From Thioalkalivibrio sulfidiphilus (lineage in GTDB: Bacteria; Pseudomonadota; Gammaproteobacteria; Ectothiorhodospirales; Ectothiorhodospiraceae), in NCBI RefSeq assembly GCF_000377945.1, contig NZ_KB898930.1, positions 36,162 to 100,161 of the forward strand: a stretch of DNA of 64,000 nt, in the 5' to 3' direction. Shown here piece after piece: positions 21,073 through 30,090 of the stretch. The position numbers and the translations under genes were made by a program. The notes under the pieces are model-generated. The model was given only the letters and a program-made list of their open reading frames with translations. It was not told where the DNA came from and made no database searches. Each line of letters opens with the position of its first letter. Position 1 is the stretch's first letter.

Positions 21073-24000
21073 GCCTTGCCAATAAGGTCGCTGTTAATGC
21101 GTATTACACCCGTTCCATCAACTTAGAGCGTGATGCGAACTCCACTGCAGTCGTCGGAGCGTATATCCCGACTTCGCGAGCCATTAAGACACTGGATCGT
21201 ATCGCGGATTCCTTTGAGACAGCTCAAGCACCGCGTGCTTGGTCCCTGGTGGGCCCCTATGGTTCCGGCAAATCATCATTCGCGATTTTCCTCGCGCACC
21301 TGCTGGCGCGGGCTGATCAAGATGCTACAAAGTCAGCAGCAATGGTGTTGCGAAAAGCCAACGCCAAATTGGCTAAGCGTTTTGAGAGCTTCGGGAAAGA
21401 CAGCCTTGGGCATTGCTATGTCCTGTTGACAGGCAGCCCTGAGCCACTGAGTAGCCGGCTGGCAAATGCGCTCGCTGAGTCAGCCGCATCTTACTGGTCA
21501 AACCGACCAGGCCGGGCCCCGAAAGTGGTTAAGGATCTAGCTGCTCTCGCTGCCAAGGCAGGAATTACGACTACGGACATTCTGGAAGGTGTTGAAGCAC
21601 TTCAGGATGCCGTCGCCAAGGTTGGTGGTAATGGTGTACTCATCGTCATCGATGAACTTGGAAAGTTTCTTGAGTATGAAGCAAGGCACTACGGAGCTAA
21701 TGACATCTTCTTGCTGCAGGCTCTCGCGGAGCATGCCTGTGCTGGACACAAGGCCAACCTCACGCTTGTGGTCTTGCAGCATCAGTCTTTCGAGCATTAC
21801 GCCAAGGGTCTTGGCGAGAACCTTAAGAACGAATGGGCCAAGGTGCAAGGCCGCTTCGAGAATATCCCATTCCTAGAGTCGACAGAGCAAACGCTGCGTG
21901 TCGTCGCTGCTGCGTTTACGCATCAGCTGAGCACCACTGATCGAGCCGAGATCAAGGCAACTGCAACGAAGTGGTCAAATGATCTTGCAGCAGCCGGTGC
22001 GTTGCCGAGCATGTTGGATGAGAAGGCGGCTGCCGAACTCTTCACCAATTGCTATCCGATCCATCCGATCGCGGCCATCCTGTTACCGATTCTGTGCCAA
22101 AAAGTGGCTCAGAATGAGCGAACGCTATTCAGCTATCTCGGGAGCCAGGAGCCTCATGGCTTCCGTGACAGTCTAATGCGTTTGGAGAAGGTGGGTGATT
22201 GGATCTATCCCTGGGAGATCTACGAGTACTTCATTCTCAACCAACCGGCGGCTGTATCCGATCACTACACGCATCGCCGTTGGGCTGAAGTGGTTACGGC
22301 TGTTGAGCGCCTTGGTGACGCTCCAGATATCGAGGGCCAGCTCCTTAAGACCATCGGGCTTTTCAACATCGTCGGCCCCCAAGGCGGATTCAAGGCTTCA
22401 AAAGTCCTGGTAGATCTTGCCCTTTCAAAGAAAACCGAAGTAAAGCGCGCCACTCAGGCGCTAATCTCCAAGTCGCTAATTCAATTTAGAACATTTAGCG
22501 GCGAATATCGCGTATGGCAAGGAAGTGATTTCGATCTAGACGCAGCTGTTGATGAGCAGCGAGCAAAGCTCGGTCGATTCGAACTCGCGGAAGTTCTGAA
22601 CCGTCGGCACGCATTGCTCCCAATAGTCGCCCGTAAGTACACCATTCAGAGCGGGACACTCAGATACTTTGTCCCTGTGTTTGTCGATGCGAAAAGCTAT
22701 AGAACCATTGCGCGGTGCGAAGATCAACCGCGGATAATCTTCTACCTGTCAGAGGGGCAGAATGACGAGAGTGTCTTCTGTTCAGATGTCATCAAGAATT
22801 TCGATGACTTAGATCTTGTCGTTCTACACAGGAATGCCAGTCTGCTAAGAGAAGCCGTTGCTGAGAACCTGGCGCTTGAAGCGGTTCAGCGTGAGGCGCA
22901 GGAGCTCCATGCGGATCCGGTCGCCCAACGGGAATTCAAAGATCGCTATGCTGCCGCCCAACTTGTTGAGCAACAGCTACTCAGCGCGTTGACTGAGCGA
23001 CCAGCTCATAACCAATGGTACTGGCGAGGCGATCTCCTCACTGTCACCACCAAGCGCCAATTCCAAGAAGCGCTCTCGTATATATTGCGTAGCGTCTTTC
23101 ATAGCGCCCCTGCAGTTCGGAATGAGCTCATCAATCGAGACAAGCTTTCCAGCCAAGCCGCCGCCGCAAGGAACAAACTGTTTGCGGCGATGATCGAGGC
23201 GGGTGACAAGGCAGATCTGGGAATCGAGAAGTTTCCACCTGAGAAGGCCATCTATCGTTCTCTATTGCGCGAGACCCGTTTGCATCAGATGACTGAACCG
23301 GGCGTTTGGTCATTTAGTGCGCCTACAAAGCGTTCACCCTTCTACCAGTCATGGAAGGCTATTGAAGAGTTCATGGCAACGACCGAGCGTGAGTCGCGTA
23401 GCTTCCAGGAATTGTTTGATGTGCTAGCCGGACCACCCTATGGAATCAAGTCGGGTGTATTGCCGATTCTTGCGCTAGCGGCCAGCCTGGTATTCAAGGA
23501 CGAGCTCGCAATTTATGAAAACCGAGCGTATGTTCCGTTCCTGTCACCAGAACACCTGGAGCGGTTGACCAAAACCCCTGACGCATTTCAGGTCCAGCGC
23601 TTCAGGATTGAAGGCGTACGTGCATCGCTGTTTGAGCAGTATTCCAGGGCTCTATTCAATGATGGCAGCCGCAAAACTGTCATCGAGATTGTACGTCCTC
23701 TTGCCAATTTCATTGGTGGATTGCCTGAATATGCGAAGAAGACCAAGAGTCAGACAATATCCGAAGATGCTAAAGCAGTGAGAACGGCATTCAATTTGGC
23801 GAAATCGCCGGAGCGCCTGCTTTTCAACGATCTGCCTGCAGCGCTAGGTTTTGATGTCAGCGCACTAGATACAAGCAAGAGTTTCGATCCAGAAGAATTT
23901 GCAGCGCGACTGCGAGACGCGCTGCGAGAACTCAAGAATGCCTTCCCAAAACTTCTGCAGGCGCAGCAACGTCTGCTAGCGCAGGCGTTCCAACTCGACG

Positions 24001-24569
24001 CATCTACACCACTATCGGAGCTTCGAGTTAAATTGGCTGGGCGCTATGCAGGTCTGGAGGAGCTCACGGTCGACGTCGATGGACTAAGGGCCTTCCTCAA
24101 GCGCCTAACTAAGACTAGCGGCACGGACGAAGAGTGGCTGCAAAACCTCCTGATGTTTCTTGGCCAAAAGCCTCCTGAGAAGTGGGCCGACGCGGACACG
24201 AGCGAGGCGGAAGTTCGCTTGAGTGACTTTGCTTCCCGTATTCTTGACCTAGAAACATTACGTCTACACTACGACAAGACAAGGAAGAAGGTTTCTGGTG
24301 ATTTCGATGTTTACCTGCTGAAATCCCTCAAGCGAGGGGGTGAGGCTATTGAGGAGGTGGTCGCCGTTGACGCCAAACGTCATGAGGCTGTCCAGGTCGT
24401 CAAACGAGACCTTTTGGCATCTATTAGCCAGTATGCGGATCACGAACTTCAGCTTGCCGCAGTCGCTGAATTCGTAGATGAGTTTCTTGCGGAATACAGA
24501 CAGCAGCAGTCCTCAGAGCACAGAGCCACAAGCCGAGACAAAAAGCTAAAGGACGCGCGAAATGAGTGA
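21069..24569 (+). CDS. sspC: SspC-like large P-loop ATPase
   Basis: The 1166-aa product has an N-terminal AAA-type NTPase domain with Walker A GPYGSGKSS at about 61-69 and Walker B VLIVIDELGKF at about 193-203, then a long alpha-helical region without recognisable motifs. In size and position between the DUF4007 and PAPS-reductase-like genes it matches SspC, the ATPase of single-strand phosphorothioation. BrxC/PglY of BREX are also large ATPases, but no PglZ, BrxL or methylase gene is present here. ATGA overlap with sspB and an 8-base overlap with sspD indicate one translationally coupled operon. Confidence 0.7.
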   Translation: MSLANKVAVNAYYTRSINLERDANSTAVVGAYIPTSRAIKTLDRIADSFETAQAPRAWSLVGPYGSGKSSFAIFLAHLLARADQDATKSAAMVLRKANAKLAKRFESFGKDSLGHCYVLLTGSPEPLSSRLANALAESAASYWSNRPGRAPKVVKDLAALAAKAGITTTDILEGVEALQDAVAKVGGNGVLIVIDELGKFLEYEARHYGANDIFLLQALAEHACAGHKANLTLVVLQHQSFEHYAKGLGENLKNEWAKVQGRFENIPFLESTEQTLRVVAAAFTHQLSTTDRAEIKATATKWSNDLAAAGALPSMLDEKAAAELFTNCYPIHPIAAILLPILCQKVAQNERTLFSYLGSQEPHGFRDSLMRLEKVGDWIYPWEIYEYFILNQPAAVSDHYTHRRWAEVVTAVERLGDAPDIEGQLLKTIGLFNIVGPQGGFKASKVLVDLALSKKTEVKRATQALISKSLIQFRTFSGEYRVWQGSDFDLDAAVDEQRAKLGRFELAEVLNRRHALLPIVARKYTIQSGTLRYFVPVFVDAKSYRTIARCEDQPRIIFYLSEGQNDESVFCSDVIKNFDDLDLVVLHRNASLLREAVAENLALEAVQREAQELHADPVAQREFKDRYAAAQLVEQQLLSALTERPAHNQWYWRGDLLTVTTKRQFQEALSYILRSVFHSAPAVRNELINRDKLSSQAAAARNKLFAAMIEAGDKADLGIEKFPPEKAIYRSLLRETRLHQMTEPGVWSFSAPTKRSPFYQSWKAIEEFMATTERESRSFQELFDVLAGPPYGIKSGVLPILALAASLVFKDELAIYENRAYVPFLSPEHLERLTKTPDAFQVQRFRIEGVRASLFEQYSRALFNDGSRKTVIEIVRPLANFIGGLPEYAKKTKSQTISEDAKAVRTAFNLAKSPERLLFNDLPAALGFDVSALDTSKSFDPEEFAARLRDALRELKNAFPKLLQAQQRLLAQAFQLDASTPLSELRVKLAGRYAGLEELTVDVDGLRAFLKRLTKTSGTDEEWLQNLLMFLGQKPPEKWADADTSEAEVRLSDFASRILDLETLRLHYDKTRKKVSGDFDVYLLKSLKRGGEAIEEVVAVDAKRHEAVQVVKRDLLASISQYADHELQLAAVAEFVDEFLAEYRQQQSSEHRATSRDKKLKDARNE

Positions 24570-25386
24570 GCGTAAGTACAATATCCAAGATGCCCTTAAG
24601 CGCACCGATGCCCGGCACGTTTTAGGGTTATCCGGTGGAAAAGACAGTGCCGCCTTGGCGGTTTACATCAAGGATCGCTATCCAGAACTACATGATCGAA
24701 TGGAGTACTTCTTTTCCGACACAGGCGCTGAGCTTCAAGAGGTCTACGACGTTCTTGAAAAGCTCGAAGCTTACCTCGGAAAAGAGATAATTCGGCTCAG
24801 TAGCGGAAGGCCATTTGAGCATTGGTTAAAGGTCCATAACGACTTCTTGCCTTCACCAAGACAGCGCTGGTGTACTCGCGTCATGAAGATTGAGCCCTTC
24901 GAGCGCTGGATTGGAACGGATGATGCCATTAGCTACATTGGTATTAGGGCTGACGAGTTCAGAGAGGGGTATATAAGCCACAAAGATAATATCAAAGCCG
25001 TGTACCCCTTCATTGAGGACGGGCTGGTACGGGACGATATTTTTCAAATTCTAGAAGATTCTGTAGGTATTCCCGAATACTATAAATGGCGCAGTAGATC
25101 CGGATGCTATTTCTGCTTTTTTCAACGACAAGAAGAGTGGCTGGGGTTAAAAGAAGAACATCCTACCCTATTTGATATGGCAGTGAGCATAGAAAAAGAG
25201 GCTGGTAACGGGTACACCTGGGTTCAGGGACGAACGCTTGAGGAAGTCGCACAACACGCAATGAACAAGCGCAAGATGTTGGGGCCAAGAGCGACCAAAA
25301 CGGCGGTACGCTGGCAGGACTCATTGCGTAGTGGTGAAGAAGATGATGACCCTGAAGACCAGTCCTGCTTGATATGTAGTTTGTAG
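24562..25386 (+). CDS. sspD: SspD/DndC-like PAPS reductase-family sulfurtransferase
   Basis: The 274-aa product is an ATP-pyrophosphatase of the PAPS reductase/DndC class, with the PP-loop LSGGKDSAALAVYI at about 22-35. Cysteines that could hold an iron-sulfur cluster are present: RWCTRVMK near residue 96, SGCYFCFF near 182 and a C-terminal SCLICSL. In Dnd and Ssp pathways this protein adenylates the backbone site or passes sulfur to it. No cysteine desulfurase (SspA/DndA) is adjacent, so a housekeeping IscS-type enzyme would have to supply sulfur. It is the last of three tightly overlapping genes. Confidence 0.8.
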   Translation: MSERKYNIQDALKRTDARHVLGLSGGKDSAALAVYIKDRYPELHDRMEYFFSDTGAELQEVYDVLEKLEAYLGKEIIRLSSGRPFEHWLKVHNDFLPSPRQRWCTRVMKIEPFERWIGTDDAISYIGIRADEFREGYISHKDNIKAVYPFIEDGLVRDDIFQILEDSVGIPEYYKWRSRSGCYFCFFQRQEEWLGLKEEHPTLFDMAVSIEKEAGNGYTWVQGRTLEEVAQHAMNKRKMLGPRATKTAVRWQDSLRSGEEDDDPEDQSCLICSL

Positions 25387-25400
25387 GTCTTGCTAATGCC

Positions 25401-25697
25401 GTGATAGAGATCAACAAATTTATGGATAAGAATCAGCTTAAAATCGATATCGAGCCGAAGAGAATAATAATTACATCTGAGCCATACGTTATGTATACAA
25501 AGCGCGGCTACCAAGCAGTGGTAGATGTCATAGAGAGCAGAAGTAAGCGAGACTATTTTATATATATATCCGCGCGTTCTTTGTCAGATCGATTAGAAGA
25601 GCTTAGGTTGATGAATAATAATAAACTGCATGGGCTTGAGATTTGGGTAAGAAAGGAGTCGGCTGAAAAAATGGCGGGATATATTGTAGAAGAGTAG
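25401..25697 (+). CDS. Hypothetical 98-aa protein in the phosphorothioation island
   Basis: Not recognised. The product is small and basic, alternating short beta strands and helices (KIDIEPKRIIITSE, RDYFIYISARSLSDRLEELRL, LHGLEIWVRKESAEK) with no cysteines and no signal or membrane segment. Start GTG at 25401 is uncertain; ATG 25422 is an alternative. It begins 14 bases after sspD and ends 4 bases before the GIY-YIG gene, so it is likely co-expressed. The DNA here is markedly more AT-rich than sspBCD. Confidence 0.6.
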   Translation: MIEINKFMDKNQLKIDIEPKRIIITSEPYVMYTKRGYQAVVDVIESRSKRDYFIYISARSLSDRLEELRLMNNNKLHGLEIWVRKESAEKMAGYIVEE

Positions 25698-25701
25698 CAA
25701 T

Positions 25702-26034
25702 ATGTCTTGCGACCCTAGAAACGCCTCTCGGCCATTTAGATTAAGTGAAATAGAAAGGCCTGAGTACCACGGCTATGGTATCTATGGTTTTTGGTATCGA
25801 GGGCGTTGCATATATATAGGGAAAGCGGAAGATCAGGTTCTGACAGAAAGATTAAAACAGCATTGGGCGAATTGTCATAATGATCTTCTAAAGCAATGGC
25901 TCGCCGCTAAACCAGGCGAAATCCGGTTCGTGGTAAAAATGATCGACCACAAAGAACAGATACAAGTATACGAAAAGTTTTATATCAGAAGATTTCAGCC
26001 GATAACAAATAAAATAAGGTATCAAAGTAAATAG
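25702..26034 (+). CDS. Single-domain GIY-YIG nuclease
   Basis: The 110-aa product is essentially one GIY-YIG domain: GIYGFWYRGRCIYIGKAED gives GIY and YIG ten residues apart. RLKQH carries the conserved Arg, YEKFYIRRF the metal-binding Glu and PITN the conserved Asn. All catalytic positions seem intact. There is no DNA-binding or UvrC-type extension. Its place between sspD and a DGQHR gene suggests it cuts DNA in connection with phosphorothioation, either as a restriction effector or in processing; this link is inference from position. Composition matches the DGQHR gene, not sspBCD. Confidence 0.85.
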   Translation: MSCDPRNASRPFRLSEIERPEYHGYGIYGFWYRGRCIYIGKAEDQVLTERLKQHWANCHNDLLKQWLAAKPGEIRFVVKMIDHKEQIQVYEKFYIRRFQPITNKIRYQSK

Positions 26035-26065
26035 CTTAGCATTGTCCCATTTTTAAGGAGTCAAA

Positions 26066-27319
26066 ATGGCAACCGCAATACCTGCTATGAAAGGGAAGTT
26101 TGGTACGACAGAGTATTATTTAGTGACTATGCGTGCGAAAGAGCTTGCTGATCGTCTAATCATACCTAAGGAATTGGAAGATTGGGATGATATGTCGATT
26201 GAAGAGAGATTTCAGCGCGAAGTAAATTATGGGCGTGTTAAAAAGCACATAGCGCCATATCTTGCGCACGATGAGGATCGATTCTTTGGCGCGTTTATTG
26301 TTGATATTTACAATGGAGATAATGTCGAATTCGAGCCCATTGATAACATAATAAGCAAATTGCCAGCGCTATATCAGCGAGCAGGTAGTGCTTTCGGATT
26401 TCTCTACTTTCAAGGTGATGAGGTATTAGTTCCCTTAGATGGGCAACATAGACTTGCCGCGATTAAGTTCGCGATATCAGGAAAAGATGAGAAAGGAAAG
26501 GATATACCCGGTCTTAGTCCTAATATGGAGGTTGCAAGTGATCTTTGCACGGTGATCTTGCTCAAGCATGATCCAAGGAAGGCAAGAAAGATATTCAATA
26601 AAGTGAATAGGTATGCTAAGGCGACTTCAAAATCTGACAATCTTATCACGGCTGATGATGATATCGTTGCGATAATAACGCGTGAGGAAGTGGCGGATAA
26701 AGTCATTCATGAGCGGCTTGTAAACTATGACTCTAATACACTCAATGCCTCATCCCCTTACTTTACTACCCTTTCCACTTTGTATGAGGCGACTGGTCTT
26801 ATCCTTGAGGACACCTTTGGAAAGGTTGACAGAACGACACTTCCTTCTCCCGCGGATCAGAATTTATACAGACAGGTTGTTCGTGAGCACTGGGAAACGC
26901 TGTGTCAAAAAGTAAGTCTGTTCGAGAATGCACTTCATGATCCATCTGAGAATGGTGATGACAAGCGCAGAGAAATTCGGCGAGATTTTGTACTTGGCAA
27001 GCCGATAGCACAACTCGCTCTAGTGGACGCTGTGCTTAGACTAAGGAGTGAGGAAAACGATGGCTCGCGTCTATCTTGGAATGAAGTAACAGAAAGAATA
27101 AACCTGGTAGATTGGAGATCAGATGCACCTTTATGGCAAGGTGTTTTGATGTCCGGTGATAAAGTGGTAACAGGTAAGCAGTCAGCTAAATTTGCTGCAA
27201 GATTTATCGCGTATTATCTAGGTCAGAAGACATTTCCTAAAGAGTTAGAGGTATTGCGCGATCAATACCGTGGTCATCCAGGTAATGAAGGAAAAGATTT
27301 ACCTAAGCCCATAGCATGA
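26066..27319 (+). CDS. DGQHR-domain protein (DndB-like)
   Basis: The 417-aa product has the diagnostic VPLDGQHRLAAIKFA segment near residues 130-144 of the DGQHR/DndB family, whose fold is related to ParB/Srx nucleotide-using domains. DndB represses dnd transcription in known systems, and DGQHR proteins occur with several DNA-modification systems. A clear AAGGAG ribosome site precedes the ATG. It is 31 bases after the GIY-YIG gene and about 680 bases after sspD. It could be a regulator or, with the GIY-YIG protein, part of a sensor-nuclease pair. Low GC marks it as acquired DNA. Confidence 0.8.
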   Translation: MATAIPAMKGKFGTTEYYLVTMRAKELADRLIIPKELEDWDDMSIEERFQREVNYGRVKKHIAPYLAHDEDRFFGAFIVDIYNGDNVEFEPIDNIISKLPALYQRAGSAFGFLYFQGDEVLVPLDGQHRLAAIKFAISGKDEKGKDIPGLSPNMEVASDLCTVILLKHDPRKARKIFNKVNRYAKATSKSDNLITADDDIVAIITREEVADKVIHERLVNYDSNTLNASSPYFTTLSTLYEATGLILEDTFGKVDRTTLPSPADQNLYRQVVREHWETLCQKVSLFENALHDPSENGDDKRREIRRDFVLGKPIAQLALVDAVLRLRSEENDGSRLSWNEVTERINLVDWRSDAPLWQGVLMSGDKVVTGKQSAKFAARFIAYYLGQKTFPKELEVLRDQYRGHPGNEGKDLPKPIA

Positions 27320-27860
27320 TTATGTTGTTGACGGATATGGAGGTCAGACCACGATAACCATTGGTATATTGTGTGAACGCCTTTCCTTCGGGTTGGGGTT
27401 CACACGTAGAGCGCCATTTCATGGATCGATAATGGCGCTCTTCTGGTGCCTATGAGGTTCTGTGCGTAGCTAGTCAGCAGAGCCGCGTCCCAAATGTATC
27501 TACGTCGCCACGTGCTTCTGATCCTCGATGATCAGGCTAGAACGTGGTCGGAGCATGGCAACATATTGATATATAGAGCCAAAGCCTTGCTTTGGGGCTG
27601 CGATTACTGCTTTGAGGGCAATTTCTGGGGGCAAAATGGCTCACCAAGGCCAACATGGCACCGTGTTCGGCGATCCGTCCAGTCATTGCATCTAATCTGC
27701 CACCCGCTTTTGGCCCAAATGGTGTCGTCATGACCCAGAATCGATGATGCCTCTATCACGCCATCCAGCACGGAGGGGTTATTCTGATCCACCAGGGGCC
27801 TGATGGCCCGGATGGGGATTCCAAGAGTCATCAACACAGCGCATTGACCTGAGGTCGGTG
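27320..27860. other. Non-coding or decayed segment with two hairpins
   Basis: No convincing gene. Two successive stem-loops stand out: GTGTGAAC/GTTCACAC at 27371-27405 and AGAGCGCCATT/AATGGCGCTCT at 27408-27441. They may end the island operon, though neither has a T-tract. Short open frames between 27494 and 27840 on both strands lack ribosome sites and family features; this may be remnant DNA of a lost toxin or mobile gene upstream of the orphan antitoxin. Confidence 0.5.
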
Positions 27861-28133
27861 ATGAGCAAGTTGGACCAAGACGAACGTGAACTCCTGGAGG
27901 CGTTTGAGGCAGGGAAACTCAAGCGCCCGACTAATGCAGCTGAAATTCAGGCACGGCATCAGAAATACGCGGAAGCGATGTTCAAGAAGGATGCGCGGAT
28001 CAATATCCGGCTTTCCTCCAAGGATTTGCGGGCGTTGCAGAAGAAGGCGTTGGCGGAAGGCATTCCCTACCAGACCCTCGTTGCGAGCATCCTTCACAAG
28101 TACGTTGAAGGACGTTTGCACGAGGATCGGTAG
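27861..28133 (+). CDS. CopG-type antitoxin, apparently orphan
   Basis: The 90-aa product resembles the CopG/BrnA-like antitoxin family: acidic N-terminus (SKLDQDERELLEAFEAGKLK), then KDARINIRLSSKDLRALQKKALAEGIPYQTLVASILHKYV in pieces (about 46-85), a ribbon-helix-helix. ATG 27861 is chosen for the GAGG ribosome site 6 bases before it. The partner toxin expected directly upstream is absent; that sequence looks decayed. It marks the right part of the accessory island. Confidence 0.75.
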   Translation: MSKLDQDERELLEAFEAGKLKRPTNAAEIQARHQKYAEAMFKKDARINIRLSSKDLRALQKKALAEGIPYQTLVASILHKYVEGRLHEDR

Positions 28134-28288
28134 TCTGATTTCGCGTTAACCTGCTTCGGGGAAGCGATCCCAACAAAGTCTGTCCGTACAGACCAATATC
28201 CGACTAAGACGCTCGGTTGTACGCCTGCCCGTTCTGGGGTAATTTGCCCGGCGGTCAAAACCGTGCCGTCATGGCGGAGAGTAGAAAC

Positions 28289-28600
28289 ATGGATCAGAAA
28301 GAACTGAACACCCGCTGCGTGGAGCTGTTTCAGAGCCCCCGCGTGATGCAGAAGATGTGGAACCCCCGGATGTTCTGGGAGTTCGGCCGCAAGCTGAATC
28401 CCCAGGCCGCTGATCTGACCATCCCCAAGGTGGACCTGGAAGAGCTGGAAGTGCTGCTCTCCGCCGCCGCCTATGTGGACTCCCAGTGCGCCGCGGCCGT
28501 GAACGCCCGTGAGGCCGGCCGTGCCGACTTCATCCGTCGCGCCGTGCAGAGCGGTCAGCGTCCCCTGCTGCGCAGCAACCAGGTGAGCGCCGCCGCCTGA
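28289..28600 (+). CDS. Conserved-looking hypothetical protein, 103 aa
   Basis: Not recognised. The product starts MDQKELNTRCVELFQSPRVMQ, is soluble, mostly helical and has no membrane segment. High GC and regular codon use match the core genome, so it probably lies outside the island. ATG 28289 has GGAGAG 7 bases upstream; ATG 28271 is an in-frame alternative. A strong terminator follows, making it a single-gene unit. The expression signals (good RBS, terminator) favour a real gene. Confidence 0.65.
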   Translation: MDQKELNTRCVELFQSPRVMQKMWNPRMFWEFGRKLNPQAADLTIPKVDLEELEVLLSAAAYVDSQCAAAVNAREAGRADFIRRAVQSGQRPLLRSNQVSAAA

Positions 28601-28625
28601 GGGTCTGCCTCATGGCAGTCGAAGA

Positions 28626-28651
28626 AGCCGGGCCTGGTGCCCGGCTTTTTT
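28626..28651 (+). terminator. Rho-independent terminator
   Basis: AGCCGGGC and GCCCGGCT pair over a 5-base loop and run into TTTTTT. It lies 25 bases after the stop of the 103-aa gene. Confidence 0.9.
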
Positions 28652-28665
28652 GTGGGCGTTTTTAA

Positions 28666-28818
28666 GGGTCCGCAAATGAACGCAAATGGACGCGAATAAG
28701 GCCAGAACAGCACGACCCAACTAAACAAGCAGGTCTTTTCCGCTGGCTTACCTCCGGGACGTTTAGGTTCCGGTTATCGATAATTCATTCGCGCTCATTT
28801 GCGTTCATTCGCGGACCC
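28666..28818. repeat. Inverted-repeat intergenic element, copy 1 (left of purT)
   Basis: About 30-base arms: the left begins GGGTCCGCAAATGAACGCAA and the right ends as its near-complement ATTCGCGGACCC, with roughly 85 bases between. An element with the same arms lies on the other side of purT at 30091-30261. Internal sequences differ. Confidence 0.8.
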
Positions 28819-28878
28819 CTACAACGGCCCACCGGCTATACTGGCCCGCCAGTGATGCCACCAGCCCGGAGACCCGCC

Positions 28879-30084
28879 ATGACCCGTATCGGTACCCCCC
28901 TCTCGCCTTCCGCCACCCGTGTGATGCTGCTAGGTGCCGGGGAACTGGGCAAGGAAGTGATCATCGCCCTGCAGCGGCTGGGGGTGGAGGTGATCGCTGT
29001 GGATCGCTATGAGAACGCCCCGGGGCACCAGGTGGCCCACCGGGCCCACGTGATCCCCATGACCGATGCCAGCGCCCTGCGGGAACTGGTGCTCCGGGAG
29101 AAGCCGGATCTGATCGTGCCGGAGATCGAGGCCATCGCCACCGATGAACTGGCGCGCATCGAGGCGGAGGGGATCGCCCGGGTGATCCCCACGGCCCGGG
29201 CCACCCAGCTGACCATGAACCGGGAGGGCATCCGGCGCCTGGCCGCCGAGGAGCTGGGGCTTCAGACCTCCCGCTATGCCTTTGCCGACTCCCTGGAATC
29301 GCTGACCGCCGCCATCGACGGCGGCATCGGCTACCCCTGCATCATCAAGCCGGTGATGTCCTCCTCGGGCAAGGGACAGTCCCTGGTGGCGGACGCCTCG
29401 GAACTGGCCAAGGCCTGGGACTACGCCCGCTCCGCCGGTCGGGTGGACCAGGGGCGGGTGATCGTCGAGGCGGTGGTGGAATTCGACTTCGAGATCACCC
29501 TGCTGACGGTACGATCCAGGGGCGGGGACGGCAACATACGCACCGATTTCTGCGCCCCGGTGGGCCACCGCCAGGTGAAGGGCGACTACGTGGAGAGCTG
29601 GCAGCCCCAGCCCATGAGCGAGACAGCCCTGGACAAGGCCCGGGAGATGGCGGCGGCGGTGACCGGCGCCCTGGGCGGGCAGGGGCTGTTCGGGGTGGAG
29701 TTCTTCGTGCGCGGCGACGAGGTCTGGTTCAGCGAGGTGAGCCCCCGGCCCCATGACACGGGCCTGGTGACCCTGGCCACCCAGTGGCAGAGCGAGTTCG
29801 AGTTGCACGCCCGGGCGATCCTGGGGCTTCCAGTGGACACGCGCCTGCGCAATCCCGGCGCCAGCGCGGTGATCTACGGCGGCGTGGAGGCGCAGGGCGT
29901 GGCCTTCGAGGGCGTGGACCAGGCGCTCGCCGTGCCGGGCACGGATTTGCGTCTGTTCGGCAAGCCGGAGGCCTTCGAACGCCGCCGCATGGGGGTGGCT
30001 GTGGCCCACGGGGATGACATCGAGGATTGCCGCGCCCGTGCCCGGGAGGCTGCGGGGCGGGTCAGGGTGGTTCTGGATAACTGA
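28879..30084 (+). CDS. purT: Formate-dependent phosphoribosylglycinamide formyltransferase PurT
   Basis: ATP-grasp enzyme that makes formyl-GAR from GAR, formate and ATP, the folate-independent route of purine step 3. The 401-aa product has the N-terminal [19 protein letters not shown] fold, ATP-grasp segments ([18 protein letters not shown]) and the [16 protein letters not shown] active-site signature near residues 285-300. ATG 28879 is preferred over 28852 because of the GGAGA ribosome site and the family N-terminus. Single gene bracketed by two inverted-repeat elements. Confidence 0.96.
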   Translation: MTRIGTPLSPSATRVMLLGAGELGKEVIIALQRLGVEVIAVDRYENAPGHQVAHRAHVIPMTDASALRELVLREKPDLIVPEIEAIATDELARIEAEGIARVIPTARATQLTMNREGIRRLAAEELGLQTSRYAFADSLESLTAAIDGGIGYPCIIKPVMSSSGKGQSLVADASELAKAWDYARSAGRVDQGRVIVEAVVEFDFEITLLTVRSRGGDGNIRTDFCAPVGHRQVKGDYVESWQPQPMSETALDKAREMAAAVTGALGGQGLFGVEFFVRGDEVWFSEVSPRPHDTGLVTLATQWQSEFELHARAILGLPVDTRLRNPGASAVIYGGVEAQGVAFEGVDQALAVPGTDLRLFGKPEAFERRRMGVAVAHGDDIEDCRARAREAAGRVRVVLDN

Positions 30085-30090
30085 AGATCC

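Noticed and set aside
21069..25386. BREX type 4 (ATPase plus PAPS reductase)
   Set aside because: No PglZ, BrxL or other BREX genes are present, and the DUF4007 gene in first place matches Ssp phosphorothioation.
27494..27837. Short open frames on both strands between the DGQHR and antitoxin genes
   Set aside because: No ribosome sites, no family resemblance and overlapping frames on both strands; treated as non-coding or decayed.
28180..28195. GTCTGTCCGTACAGAC as a LexA box
   Set aside because: LexA boxes have CTGT and ACAG eight bases apart; here only four bases separate them.
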